64,000 bases of DNA, taken from Roseburia porci. GTDB lineage: Bacteria > Bacillota > Clostridia > Lachnospirales > Lachnospiraceae. Of this stretch, positions 37,176 through 45,356 are shown piece after piece. A program made the translations under genes and the position numbers. The notes beneath the pieces are model-generated. The model was not told where the DNA came from and ran no database searches. It saw nothing but the letters and a program-made list of their open reading frames with translations. Each line of letters opens with the position of its first letter. Position 1 is the stretch's first letter. The stretch covers positions 62,001 through 126,000 of the forward strand of contig NZ_VUNI01000005.1 of assembly GCF_009695765.1 (NCBI RefSeq), read 5' to 3'.

Positions 37176-37652
37176 TTACGCAGAAACAGAATGGTATTTT
37201 TCCAGCACTTTTCTGCTGTTCTCATGCATCATCGGAAGAAACTTTCTGTATTCATGCTTTGAAGTTGTATATCCTGCGTCCATCCCATGCATCGGATGAA
37301 AGGCAACCTTGTAAGTAATTTTTTCACCACCATATGGGTCCATTCGTTCCAGTGCTTCAATCTGAATATACGCAGAATCATAATAAGTCTCATACACATA
37401 GTGTTTTTCCATGCTCTGATACTTCATATCTACCCACTGCCAGAAAAGCTTTCCCTGTTTTGTCTCAAGAAAAAGCTGATCCATTGTCGGCAGCACCACA
37501 GCTCCATCTTCAAATTGAAGTTCCACTTTCTTCCTGTTCTTCAATCTGCTGAATGGGATCTTATCCGGATTCTGCGATTCATACTCTTTGGATTCCTGTT
37601 TCATCTTGTCCCGAATGTCGTCGAGGCACTCGCTTGAATTTGTCATTTTCAT
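37176..37652 (-). CDS. Hypothetical cytoplasmic protein, 158 residues
   Basis: No family was recognised. The product is soluble, charged and rich in aromatic residues (FWQWVDMKYQSMEKHYVYETYYDSAY), with no signal or membrane segment. GGAGGTATC directly precedes ATG 37652, and a terminator follows, so it is a genuine single-gene unit. It lies between the nucleoside cluster and the C39-like gene, and context gives no clue. Confidence 0.75.
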   Translation of the reverse strand: MKMTNSSECLDDIRDKMKQESKEYESQNPDKIPFSRLKNRKKVELQFEDGAVVLPTMDQLFLETKQGKLFWQWVDMKYQSMEKHYVYETYYDSAYIQIEALERMDPYGGEKITYKVAFHPMHGMDAGYTTSKHEYRKFLPMMHENSRKVLEKYHSVSA

Positions 37653-37718
37653 GATACCTCCATTTATAAGACCAGTTTGTTGTATCTAACTTAATTCTAG
37701 TCCTACAAACCCAAAAAT

Positions 37719-38801
37719 TCAAGCACCTTTTTTCAAAGACCATACACCTTTGATCTGACCTGCAAGCTGATCATATGTCCATTGAACATGACTTCTTGCA
37801 ACACAGTTCGGATCGTTAATATAAAATCCGTTCTCATCATAACCATACACAACAATAAAATGTCCACCGGTTGTAAAATCGCCCTGCTGCATGGAAAAAA
37901 TCAAAAATGCGCCCTTATCGAGTTCCTTTTTCATCGTTGTCGGATTAATTCCAGAGCGCTCTGATGTAAGACCAAACGCCTCCGCTCCCTCTAACATCAG
38001 GCTCCATGCAGTACCGGTTCCATTCATATAATGTCCGTTATTCATCGCATAGTCTGCAACCGTTGCCGGTGTCACGCTCGTATCGCCGGTAAGTCCGACG
38101 ATAACCATAGCAAGCGCTGTCGGACCGCAGCCACTGATTGCAATATTGCTGTCTACGTTTTCACCGTCTTCTTTCTCGTCCTCATATCCATATGCCAGAT
38201 AGCCCCAGCGTCTGTCCCACTGCAGAAACAGTGGGCATTTTCCGGTTAACTCTTCTGCCGAAAGCACTGCATGACTATTATCGGAAGAGTCCTGTGGATA
38301 ATTATATACAAAATCCAGTTCCTCCGGGTTATTTGCAAGGTTGATCAGCATTTTCTGTGGATAAATGGAGGGATCCTCGAGTATCTTGCTGTAACGTTCA
38401 TCGACATCTTCCCTGCTCCGGATCACCTTTAAAGCCTCATAAAGACTGTAATCCACCGGAGTCTGCACCTCTACTCCATAATCTACTAATTCAGCCGGTT
38501 CATACGCCGGATCATATCCGGAAAGTTCCGCACTCTCCGTCTGTGGTTCCTGCACCTGTTCCACAGCACTGGTGTCCTGCACAACATCCGTATTCTGATC
38601 CTTGGCAGCTACCTTCTCTCCGGCAAACGCTTCCTTTACCAGATACTGGTAACGCCCTGCTGCATACCCGGCAAGAAGTGCCGCAATGATGGCAAGTGCC
38701 GTTACGATTTTTCTCTTACGTGCACGTTTTCTTGCTCTGATACGTCTTTTTTCTCTATTATCAACAACCACAACCGGGTTCTCATTGTCTTTTTTCTTCA
38801 T
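37719..38801 (-). CDS. Membrane-anchored C39-like cysteine peptidase family protein
   Basis: 360 residues. A very basic cytoplasmic tail (residues 15-32, Arg/Lys-rich), one membrane span (33-50), a low-complexity Glu/Gln linker, then a papain-like Peptidase_C39_2 domain (about 190-358). The putative triad is visible: Cys in ISGCGPTALAMV, His in GGHFIVVYGY and the acidic/Asn residue in YINDPNCVAR. It acts outside the cell; substrate unknown. It has its own promoter (TTGTTA-17-TATAAT) facing away from the next gene. Confidence 0.85.
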   Translation of the reverse strand: MKKKDNENPVVVVDNREKRRIRARKRARKRKIVTALAIIAALLAGYAAGRYQYLVKEAFAGEKVAAKDQNTDVVQDTSAVEQVQEPQTESAELSGYDPAYEPAELVDYGVEVQTPVDYSLYEALKVIRSREDVDERYSKILEDPSIYPQKMLINLANNPEELDFVYNYPQDSSDNSHAVLSAEELTGKCPLFLQWDRRWGYLAYGYEDEKEDGENVDSNIAISGCGPTALAMVIVGLTGDTSVTPATVADYAMNNGHYMNGTGTAWSLMLEGAEAFGLTSERSGINPTTMKKELDKGAFLIFSMQQGDFTTGGHFIVVYGYDENGFYINDPNCVARSHVQWTYDQLAGQIKGVWSLKKGA

Positions 38802-38851
38802 TTCTCTTACCTGTTCTCTATATAAAAACTTTTCTTAAGTCGCCAACGCCC

Positions 38852-38880
38852 ATTATACCAAGTTTTTTTAACGGTAACAA
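38852..38880 (-). promoter_or_regulatory. Promoter of the C39-like gene
   Basis: TTGTTA (38875-38880), 17-bp spacer, perfect TATAAT (38852-38857) on the minus strand. Confidence 0.75.
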
Positions 38881-38986
38881 TGAAATTTTTCTTAATATTT
38901 TGTGTTTTTCCCAACTTATGGATTTTTTTATGATAGAATTGAAATACTCTTTAAAAAAGTCAGAGAAACGCTAAAGGAGGATCTAC

Positions 38987-39415
38987 ATGAGTAAGAAAAA
39001 GAAAAGAAAAAGTATTCTTGGCACCATTCTGCCAATCCTGTGTACTTTTGCGATTATCGCAGTCATTATCGTGTTAGCCAAAACCTATGTTTACGAACCG
39101 TTTAAAGACAAGGCCGTATCTGCACTGACCGAAAAACTGATCCAGTCCCAGATCAATGCAGACACAACTCTTCCAGATGGAACTACCATAAACGCCCAGG
39201 AGATCTGGGACTCTATGAGTTCTGCCGATCAGGATGCCGCCTTAGATATCATAGACAACCATATTTCGCCGTCTACCCTTCAGGAAGCATCTTCCTACCT
39301 CGCAAGCGGTGACACCGAAGGACTCAAATCCTATGCACAAAACATGCTCACCGACAGCGAAACCCAGGAGATCAAAGATCTTTACGAAAAATACAAAGAT
39401 CAGATTACTCAATAA
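38987..39415 (+). CDS. Small membrane-anchored protein of unknown function
   Basis: 142 residues. A short Lys-rich N-terminus (KKKKRK), a membrane span (about 10-32), then a helical, acidic extracellular domain (about 40-142). No family recognised. AAAGGAGG lies before ATG 38987. A -10-like TATGAT (38929-38934) lies upstream without a good -35. It is divergent from the C39-like gene and its last seven bases overlap the convergent HAD gene. Confidence 0.75.
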   Translation: MSKKKKRKSILGTILPILCTFAIIAVIIVLAKTYVYEPFKDKAVSALTEKLIQSQINADTTLPDGTTINAQEIWDSMSSADQDAALDIIDNHISPSTLQEASSYLASGDTEGLKSYAQNMLTDSETQEIKDLYEKYKDQITQ

Positions 39416-40176
39416 CCCCATTTCTGGAAATGATTCACCTGATATTTTGCATCCGGTGCAGCATCATTGTGTGGCGAGATATTCGAGCACACATAAAAGC
39501 TGTCCATTCCAATTGCTTTTGCCCCCGCAATATCTGTCCGTGAATCATTTCCAATAAAAAGTGACTGTTTCACGTCTAATCCACACTTTTCGGTCAGCAG
39601 ATCAAAAAAGCGCCGGTCAGGCTTTTTCGTTCCATAATCGGAAGAAATCAGTATCGTATCAAAATATTTTGCAATATCCAACACATGCATCTCGTATTCT
39701 GTAAAAATACGCTGTGCATTCGAAAGCAGATAAACATGTTTGCCTGCATTTTTCAAAGCGGACAGCATCTGTCTAGTTCCATCATATACCCGCACATAGT
39801 CTGTGCTTAACACGCGGAAGAACTGTCCCGCATGAACCGAAAGCTCACGCTCTGCCTGTACCCCCTTCTTCTCAAACAGTTTCTGAAAAACGTCCGTAAT
39901 CTCCAGTTCCGGAAATGCTTCATGTGCATAGCGTTCCACGGAAGTGTCTAACATCTCCTGTTTCATTTCCGCTTCTTTTCCCTTTACCAGATTCTGATAT
40001 TCCTGCTTTAATTCCTCCGGTGTATAATGTGCATCATAATATCCATAAAACAGACTTAACTTCTCCCATACCAGATCAAGGTCTTCCTCTGTATGGATAT
40101 CGACCAGTGTTCCATACAGATCAAAAACATAATTCTCATAATTCATCGGAAGTACTGCTTCCTCTAAAATGTACAT
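39409..40176 (-). CDS. HAD-superfamily hydrolase (YjjG/phosphatase-like)
   Basis: 255 residues. Motif I VFDLYGTLVD (nucleophile Asp, second Asp replaced by Tyr-Gly, as in some HAD phosphatases), an alpha-helical cap, motif II VYLLSNA, motif III Lys in GTKKPDRRFF and motif IV FIGNDSRTDIAGAKAIGM. Probably a nucleotide or sugar phosphatase; substrate unknown. ATG 40176 follows AGAGGAAAAG and is preferred over 40209, which would overlap sigF. It is 16 bp after sigF and may be read with it. Confidence 0.85.
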   Translation of the reverse strand: MYILEEAVLPMNYENYVFDLYGTLVDIHTEEDLDLVWEKLSLFYGYYDAHYTPEELKQEYQNLVKGKEAEMKQEMLDTSVERYAHEAFPELEITDVFQKLFEKKGVQAERELSVHAGQFFRVLSTDYVRVYDGTRQMLSALKNAGKHVYLLSNAQRIFTEYEMHVLDIAKYFDTILISSDYGTKKPDRRFFDLLTEKCGLDVKQSLFIGNDSRTDIAGAKAIGMDSFYVCSNISPHNDAAPDAKYQVNHFQKWGY

Positions 40177-40192
40177 TGCTTTTCCTCTTTTC

Positions 40193-40984
40193 TTAAAAAT
40201 ATCTTTCATTATACGTCAATTCCTGCCTTAAATGAAGTAAAATTTTCTTTTCAAGGCGTGAAACTGCAACCTGATTCATTCCAAGAATTCCTGCCACCTG
40301 TGCCTGCGTTTTGCCTTCCATATACCGAAGTTCCACCAATTGCCGTTCTCTTTCATCCAGCTTGTCCAGAAGCTGACGTACCGCGATGCGGTCAATAATC
40401 CGGTCTTCTGTCTCCCTGTGATCTTCCAGCTGATCTAAAATCGTCAGTCCGGATCCTTCTTCATGGCCTGCGCCTGCCGTCAGTGGCCTTGAAATAGAAT
40501 CCACTTCTGCCATGGCCCCCATTGCAAGCATGATTTCCTCGGAGGACAGCTGTGTTGCATGTTCGAGTTCTTTTAACGTTGGTTCATGATTCATTGTTTT
40601 TTTCAGTTCTTCCCGGATGATAGCGATCTTCCTTGCATTCTCTTTTAGCTGGCGGCTCACATGGATCATGCCGTCATCCCTTAGAAAACGCTTGATTTCT
40701 CCGGTAATCATAGGAACTGCATAGGTAGAAAAGGCAAGATTTCGCTCCAGGTCAAACCGCTCAATCGCTTTCATCAGACCAATCGCTCCAATCTGAAACA
40801 GTTCCTCCATATCATGCCCACGGTTTCCAAAACGTTTCAAGACCAGATATACCAATCCCATATTTTCTTCCATCAGTTCATCCCGGATCTCTTTATTTCC
40901 CTCCTGTGCCATATGCAGTCTCTGCTTCCATTCCATCTGACTTTCAGAATCTGTTTTCTCCTTCGTACTGCCATTAACGTTCAA
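40193..40984 (-). CDS. sigF: Forespore sigma factor SigF
   Basis: 263 residues, sigma-70 family (SpoIIAC). Region 2 with NMGLVYLVLKRFGNRGHDMEELFQIGAIGLMKAIERFD, region 3 with VSRQLKENARKI and region 4 with ERERQLVELRYMEGKTQAQVAGILGMNQVAVSRLEKKIL. It directs the first forespore genes and is held by SpoIIAB until SpoIIAA releases it. The probable start is TTG 40984, which overlaps the end of spoIIAB and has AGGGAG five bases upstream; the next in-frame ATG has no ribosome site. Confidence 0.95.
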   Translation of the reverse strand: MNVNGSTKEKTDSESQMEWKQRLHMAQEGNKEIRDELMEENMGLVYLVLKRFGNRGHDMEELFQIGAIGLMKAIERFDLERNLAFSTYAVPMITGEIKRFLRDDGMIHVSRQLKENARKIAIIREELKKTMNHEPTLKELEHATQLSSEEIMLAMGAMAEVDSISRPLTAGAGHEEGSGLTILDQLEDHRETEDRIIDRIAVRQLLDKLDERERQLVELRYMEGKTQAQVAGILGMNQVAVSRLEKKILLHLRQELTYNERYF

Positions 40985-41432
40985 TCGGACTCCCTATGTT
41001 TTTTTTCATCGTTACCCTGGTTCCTTTTTCTGGCTCGGACTCCACTTTGACCTGATCCATGAATGCCTCCATAAATGCAAATCCCATCCCGGAGCGCTCA
41101 AGTTCCGGTTTTGTGGTATAAAAAGGTTCCATAGCCTGCTCAACATTTTCCATCCCGATTCCATGATCTACGATCTGTATTGTAAGTTCTTCATCTTTTC
41201 GGTCACAGATCAGTTCCACCTGTTCTGTCTCTTTCTGATATGCATGAATGATCGCATTCGTCACTGCCTCCGATACTGCAGTTTTCACATCAGCCAGCTC
41301 TTCAATCGTCGGATTCAGTTCCGTCATAAAAGCTGCCACCATCATTCTTGCCAGTCCTTCATTGACTGATCTTGCATCGAACCTGATCTGCATGTGATTC
41401 TGCTGTATTTCTTTCTCCACATTTTTATTCAT
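40974..41432 (-). CDS. spoIIAB: Anti-sigma F factor / serine kinase SpoIIAB
   Basis: 152 residues, GHKL-fold. N box AVSEAVTNAIIHAYQ, G1 VDHGIGM and G2 GMGFAFMEAF form the ATP site. It binds SigF and phosphorylates SpoIIAA. ATG 41432 has GGAGGAG nine bases upstream; a GTG two codons earlier is less likely. It starts right after spoIIAA. Confidence 0.95.
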   Translation of the reverse strand: MNKNVEKEIQQNHMQIRFDARSVNEGLARMMVAAFMTELNPTIEELADVKTAVSEAVTNAIIHAYQKETEQVELICDRKDEELTIQIVDHGIGMENVEQAMEPFYTTKPELERSGMGFAFMEAFMDQVKVESEPEKGTRVTMKKNIGSPIER

Positions 41433-41438
41433 AATCAC

Positions 41439-41753
41439 TCACTCCTCCCCCTCGGTCTGCACAATTCTCTGCAGTCCGGATGCATGAAATATTTTCCGGA
41501 TCTGACCATTCAAATGTATGGCGTATGTTTTGCCGCCAAGAAAACCAATATTTCTTGTTCTTCCAATAATGACCCCGATTCCGGAACTGTCCATAAATTC
41601 GGTATCCATAAAGTCAAATACCAGCTTCCGGATGCTGTAGGCATCGATCATAAGATCGATCTGTGAACATAATCCGGTCGCATAATGATGATCCAGTTCT
41701 CTTGGCATTTTTACTACAAGTTTCTCTCCATTCACTGTAAATTGCTGTTCCAT
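41439..41753 (-). CDS. spoIIAA: Anti-anti-sigma factor SpoIIAA
   Basis: 104 residues, STAS domain. The regulatory phosphorylated serine lies in FMDSSGIGVIIGR near residue 58. Dephosphorylated SpoIIAA frees SigF from SpoIIAB. First gene of the spoIIA operon, with AAGGAG before ATG 41753. Its promoter region is occupied by palindromic repeat copy 3; no clear sigma-H promoter was found between the repeat and the gene. Confidence 0.95.
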   Translation of the reverse strand: MEQQFTVNGEKLVVKMPRELDHHYATGLCSQIDLMIDAYSIRKLVFDFMDTEFMDSSGIGVIIGRTRNIGFLGGKTYAIHLNGQIRKIFHASGLQRIVQTEGEE

Positions 41754-41779
41754 ATTTCTCCTTCCCTAAAATATATTAA

Positions 41780-42013
41780 CAGGTAATTACCAAACGACTT
41801 TAGACTTACTATAGCATGTACTGTGAGTACAGATAATCGCAGGCACGCTCTCGCTGCTCATCGCTGGCAACGAGATATAGTTCGCATTTTATGCGAACCA
41901 CATCCTATGACTTTTGTACGGGCACTAAGTACCGGCCGCTCTGAAGCACCTGCGAGTTATCTGTACTCACAGTACATGCTCAATTTAAAGTTCAATCGTT
42001 TGGCAATTGCCCG
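41780..42013 (+). repeat. Long palindromic element, copy 3
   Basis: 234 bp, the longest copy. Outer repeats CAGGTAATTACCAAACGA (41780-41797) and TCGTTTGGCAATTGCCCG (41996-42013) match at 15 of 18 positions. The inner ~30-bp arms (41814-41843 and 41949-41979) differ by one inserted base. Both invariant blocks are present. The centre has an extra segment and an unrelated hairpin TTCGCAT-TTT-ATGCGAA. It fills the spoIIA upstream region; the core ends 60 bp before spoIIAA. Confidence 0.92.
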
Positions 42014-42028
42014 AATATATATTTATTA

Positions 42029-42068
42029 AAAAAAGACGCCGGCCAACTTCATGGCCTGACGTCTTTTG
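42029..42068 (-). terminator. Terminator of the zinc-ribbon TPR gene
   Basis: AAAAGACGTCAGGCCA pairs with TGGCCGGCGTCTTTT (wobbles) around a short loop, followed by a seven-T tract on the minus strand. It lies between the TPR gene and repeat copy 3. Confidence 0.88.
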
Positions 42069-42092
42069 TAATCTCAATATTGATTTGTTGTA

Positions 42093-43460
42093 TTACTGCT
42101 GTGCATCTACATAACTTCTTGCAGTTGATGCACGTTCTGTATCCGGATAATTATCAATAATATACTGATAATATGGCTTTGCAGATTCTGTGTCGCCGCT
42201 CTTACGATAAGACTGGGCAAGATAATATGCTGCCGAACCGTCTGAATATGCTTCATCCATATCCGTAATCTTCTTCAGATCATTGATTGCAGTCTCATAA
42301 TCCCCTTTGGAATAAGCTGAATATCCGGTATTGTACAGTGTCTCTTTATATTTCTGATCAACCTGGTCTTTGATCGTATTGTAAACTCCCTGTGCCGATT
42401 CACTCAGCTTGCTGGAATCAACCGCTGCAAGTGCATCACCGGCTGCAAGTACATCGCCGCCTGTAAATGTGACATACGCATTCAGAAGACCTTCATAAGA
42501 ATTGATCTGTGTCTGTACTTCATCCTGATTGCTCTGCGCAGAATCCAGCTGTGCCTGCATATCACTGATCTGTTTGTTCAGTGATTCAATCGTCTGATTG
42601 TTGGTGTTAATCGTGTCTGTTGCCTCCAGCTGCTGTTTCTTTGATTCAGCCTGGAAACCGGCTTTCACTCCCGGAACAATCAAAAATGCGGTTACCGCAA
42701 CTCCGACAACAAGTCCGATCAGAATATAGATCAAAGTAGAACCGATCGAAGATTCTTTAAACCGTTTTGGCATAATGATGGTTTCATTTCCACTCTGATA
42801 AGAAATAAGATCATCATCCTTTTTCTTCTTTCCGGTATTCTTCTCTTTCAATCTTGCGTTTACTTCTTTCAGATAACGCAGCGTTGTAGTATTATCTGTG
42901 TCAATTTTACCAGCTGCGCGAAGTGTCTTTTTCGCCTGATCGTACTTCTCGTCTTCCATATAAAGGAGCGCCAGAAGCTGCTGTGCACGCAGCATATTTG
43001 GATTCATATTTAAAACCTTACGCAACTGTATTACTGCAAGATCCCTGCTTCCATTGTGACAGTAGGCAAGCGCCTGATTGTATTTTTTGATTGTCTGATT
43101 GATATTCTCAAGCGTGCTCCGGTTCTTCTGTATCGCGTCAAGATATCCACTTGCACGGTTATCCTGCTGCTGATAATTCTTACTGATTACCCACTCGCTG
43201 AGCGCTTCCACCACTTCGCCCATTTCATAATAGATCAGTCCGAGCAGATTTCTCGCATCGGTATTATATTTATTAAATTTCAGACTCTGCTTTAGACTAA
43301 TGACCGCACCTGAAAGATTTCTTACATTTGCTTTCTGCAGTCCATCATTATAATATGCATTCGATATATGTTCGATTTTCCGGAAGATCCGCAGATCTGC
43401 ATGACATCCCGGACAAAATTCTTCCTTACCGGCATCCATTCCACACTGATAACAAATCAT
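42093..43460 (-). CDS. Zinc-ribbon, TPR-repeat membrane protein
   Basis: 455 residues. An N-terminal zinc ribbon (CYQCGMDAGKEEFCPGCHADL), TPR repeats (about 30-200, such as AVISLKQSLKFNKYNTDARNLLGLIYYEMG), one membrane span (about 245-268), a coiled coil (about 275-325) and C-terminal TPR-like repeats (about 375-450, SAYSKGDYETAINDLKKI and AYYLAQSYRKSGDTESAKPYYQYI). TPRs would therefore lie on both sides of the membrane. Likely a scaffold; partners unknown. Two tandem ATGs (43463, 43460) follow GGGAGG; the second has better spacing. A 49-residue gene is directly upstream. Confidence 0.85.
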   Translation of the reverse strand: MICYQCGMDAGKEEFCPGCHADLRIFRKIEHISNAYYNDGLQKANVRNLSGAVISLKQSLKFNKYNTDARNLLGLIYYEMGEVVEALSEWVISKNYQQQDNRASGYLDAIQKNRSTLENINQTIKKYNQALAYCHNGSRDLAVIQLRKVLNMNPNMLRAQQLLALLYMEDEKYDQAKKTLRAAGKIDTDNTTTLRYLKEVNARLKEKNTGKKKKDDDLISYQSGNETIIMPKRFKESSIGSTLIYILIGLVVGVAVTAFLIVPGVKAGFQAESKKQQLEATDTINTNNQTIESLNKQISDMQAQLDSAQSNQDEVQTQINSYEGLLNAYVTFTGGDVLAAGDALAAVDSSKLSESAQGVYNTIKDQVDQKYKETLYNTGYSAYSKGDYETAINDLKKITDMDEAYSDGSAAYYLAQSYRKSGDTESAKPYYQYIIDNYPDTERASTARSYVDAQQ

Positions 43461-43471
43461 CATAAACCTCC

Positions 43472-43621
43472 CTATCGACCGTTATTCTGCTTCAAATCAC
43501 GCATCATCTCGGCGATAATGTCAGTCACATCTGTTAAATTATGATTATATATTGCGGATTCAGCCTCGTCTACTTCGATACTTGGCTGATAATTTTTTAA
43601 TTCTTCTTCAAAGTTGATCAT
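43472..43621 (-). CDS. 49-residue acidic protein upstream of the TPR gene
   Basis: Too short for usual ORF cutoffs but well supported. ATG 43621 has GGAGG at six bases and the frame runs to TAG 43472. The TPR gene's ribosome site begins immediately after this stop, so the two are coupled. The product is helical and acidic (MINFEEELKNYQPSIEVDE... DIIAEMMRDLKQN), with no membrane segment. Function unknown; possibly a partner of the TPR protein. Confidence 0.7.
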   Translation of the reverse strand: MINFEEELKNYQPSIEVDEAESAIYNHNLTDVTDIIAEMMRDLKQNNGR

Positions 43622-43678
43622 TTTCTGCCTCCAATATGATAAAAAGCCTTATCTGCCTGTCTGTTTTAAGCCAAACAA

Positions 43679-43727
43679 AAAAGCCACTATATTTTCTTAA
43701 CCTATTATAATATAGTGGCTTGATTAT
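43679..43727 (-). terminator. Terminator of fapA
   Basis: AAGCCACTATATT pairs with AATATAGTGGCTT and is followed by TTTTTTG on the minus strand. Confidence 0.88.
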
Positions 43728-43800
43728 GCAAGCGTAATTCTCTTAAGTTTTCTTAAATTTTATCGCAAAAATTACAAAAAAGTGACTTTCCAGGTCAAAA

Positions 43801-45192
43801 TCAGTCGTCTTCTATCTGATACATTCTTAATTTTCCACTGGAGACTTCAAATTCCACCTGTCTCTGCTGTTCTGTGATCTTTTTCTTCTGATCATTGATA
43901 TATACAGTTACCCCTGGATAGACATCCTTATAAATCCGGATCAGTGCATCCTTGGCATTCTCTGCAACACACATCAGCTTGGAAAGTTCATCCTGTGCAG
44001 AACCAAGATCCGCCTGTTTTACAATCTTTGTACGAAGCAGAGAAACTCTTGTCGGATCATTCTTTGCATCTGTATTCTGTTCCTTTGCTCTTTCCTCGAT
44101 CAGATGAATTGCCGTCTCGACCTTTGTAATCTCCTGATCAATCTGTTCGATCTTTGCCTCGATCTCTTTGATTCTGGTAACTGTTGCGATTCCCGCTCCG
44201 GATACCAGTTCAGTATTCACTTCTTTTTCATTTCCTGCTACATTGGCATCAATTCCACGAACTCCATAAACCATTCCACCAATGATTACGCCCTTGCTTC
44301 CATTTGCATATACACGGTCACCACAAGTTACTTTGCTGTTTAAAAATGCACATGTCTGTATTGCGCCATCACATTCGATCTGCGCATATTCCGCAAATTT
44401 AATGAACAGATTACCACTGCACCTGATCGCGCCTTTCTGTGCGCCAATCATTCCGCCACGGATTACAATATCCTTTCCGGCCCGCAGAACACATGCTTCT
44501 GCAAATCCATCGATCGTGATGCTTCCGGATGCATAAATCTTCATTCCAGCCGCAACATTTCCGTGAATAATCACATCACCGCGAAAGTCAATGTTACCGG
44601 TGTTCATGTCAGCATCCCCAAAAACTTCATGCACCGAACTGATCATAATTCGGCCATTCTTCATCTCGATCTTTCCATCTAATGTTGATGTATAGACCTG
44701 ATTATCCTCCGACTTTTCAAATCCAACTCCAACAAGCGGCGGAAGCGGTCTTCCGTTCTTCGCCAGCAGTATCCTGCCTTTTACCGTAAAACCGTTCTGT
44801 CCTTCTGTCGGCTCATGATAAATAGCAATTACCTGTCCCTGTTCTACAATTTCCACCATATGGATGCTCCAGTAATCCACCGAACCATCCGGTCGAACCT
44901 GTGGTTTATGATTCAGGTCCGTGTCGAAATTATATTCAAAATATGCATTATCCCCATTCTGCTCCGGCGTTCCTACTGCTACAAGAACTTCTCTTCCATA
45001 TATTCTTTCCTGGATCATCCGCTTGATCGCCTGTTGATCAATTCCGGCCTTTACACCACTTTTTTCCAGTATATCGAGAATATCGGATAACTGATAGCCC
45101 CCCTCTGGAACGATCACAGACAGCGTGAGGTATGCTTCCATTTCATCGTATGAAATTCGAACTGTAGGCTCATTCCTCTTCTGTATATCCAT
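43801..45192 (-). CDS. FapA-type DUF342 polymer-forming protein
   Basis: 463 residues. N-terminal DUF342 domain (about 1-170; EPTEGQNGFTVKGRILLAKNGRPLPP), a right-handed beta-helix region built from short Gly/Val repeats (about 185-330; VFGDADMNTGNIDFRGDVIIHGNV, AGMKIYASGSITIDGFAEACVLRAGKDIVIRGG) and a C-terminal coiled coil (about 335-430). FapA-like proteins localise or regulate cell-surface or flagellar factors; the specific role here is unknown. Monocistronic, with promoter TTGCAA-17-TACGAT. Confidence 0.88.
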   Translation of the reverse strand: MDIQKRNEPTVRISYDEMEAYLTLSVIVPEGGYQLSDILDILEKSGVKAGIDQQAIKRMIQERIYGREVLVAVGTPEQNGDNAYFEYNFDTDLNHKPQVRPDGSVDYWSIHMVEIVEQGQVIAIYHEPTEGQNGFTVKGRILLAKNGRPLPPLVGVGFEKSEDNQVYTSTLDGKIEMKNGRIMISSVHEVFGDADMNTGNIDFRGDVIIHGNVAAGMKIYASGSITIDGFAEACVLRAGKDIVIRGGMIGAQKGAIRCSGNLFIKFAEYAQIECDGAIQTCAFLNSKVTCGDRVYANGSKGVIIGGMVYGVRGIDANVAGNEKEVNTELVSGAGIATVTRIKEIEAKIEQIDQEITKVETAIHLIEERAKEQNTDAKNDPTRVSLLRTKIVKQADLGSAQDELSKLMCVAENAKDALIRIYKDVYPGVTVYINDQKKKITEQQRQVEFEVSSGKLRMYQIEDD

Positions 45193-45253
45193 AACCCTTC
45201 ACTGCTCCTAGTATCTGTTTCTCATCAGCATTGTAACTACAAATTTCATTCTT

Positions 45254-45282
45254 ATCGTACCATTTTCCAGGCAGCTTTGCAA
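45254..45282 (-). promoter_or_regulatory. Promoter of the FapA-type gene
   Basis: TTGCAA (45277-45282), 17-bp spacer, TACGAT (45254-45259) on the minus strand. Confidence 0.55.
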
Positions 45283-45295
45283 TTCCAAAATACAG

Positions 45296-45326
45296 AAAAG
45301 GCAGCTGTCTTTTTCAGCTGCCTTCT
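45296..45326 (-). terminator. valS terminator
   Basis: AAGGCAGCTG and CAGCTGCCTT form a perfect stem around a seven-base loop, with TTTTC on the minus-strand 3' side. Confidence 0.8.
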
Positions 45327-45356
45327 CTGTCCCCTTTTTGCAGGTAAGTTTTCTCG

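Noticed and set aside
34617-42029. Two predicted frames (34617-35084 and 41823-42029) share peptides such as HRWQR, STGRSEAP and YSQYMLNL, like a small protein family
   Set aside because: Both frames simply run through copies 2 and 3 of the palindromic DNA repeat; there is no ribosome site and the copies vary in length out of frame.
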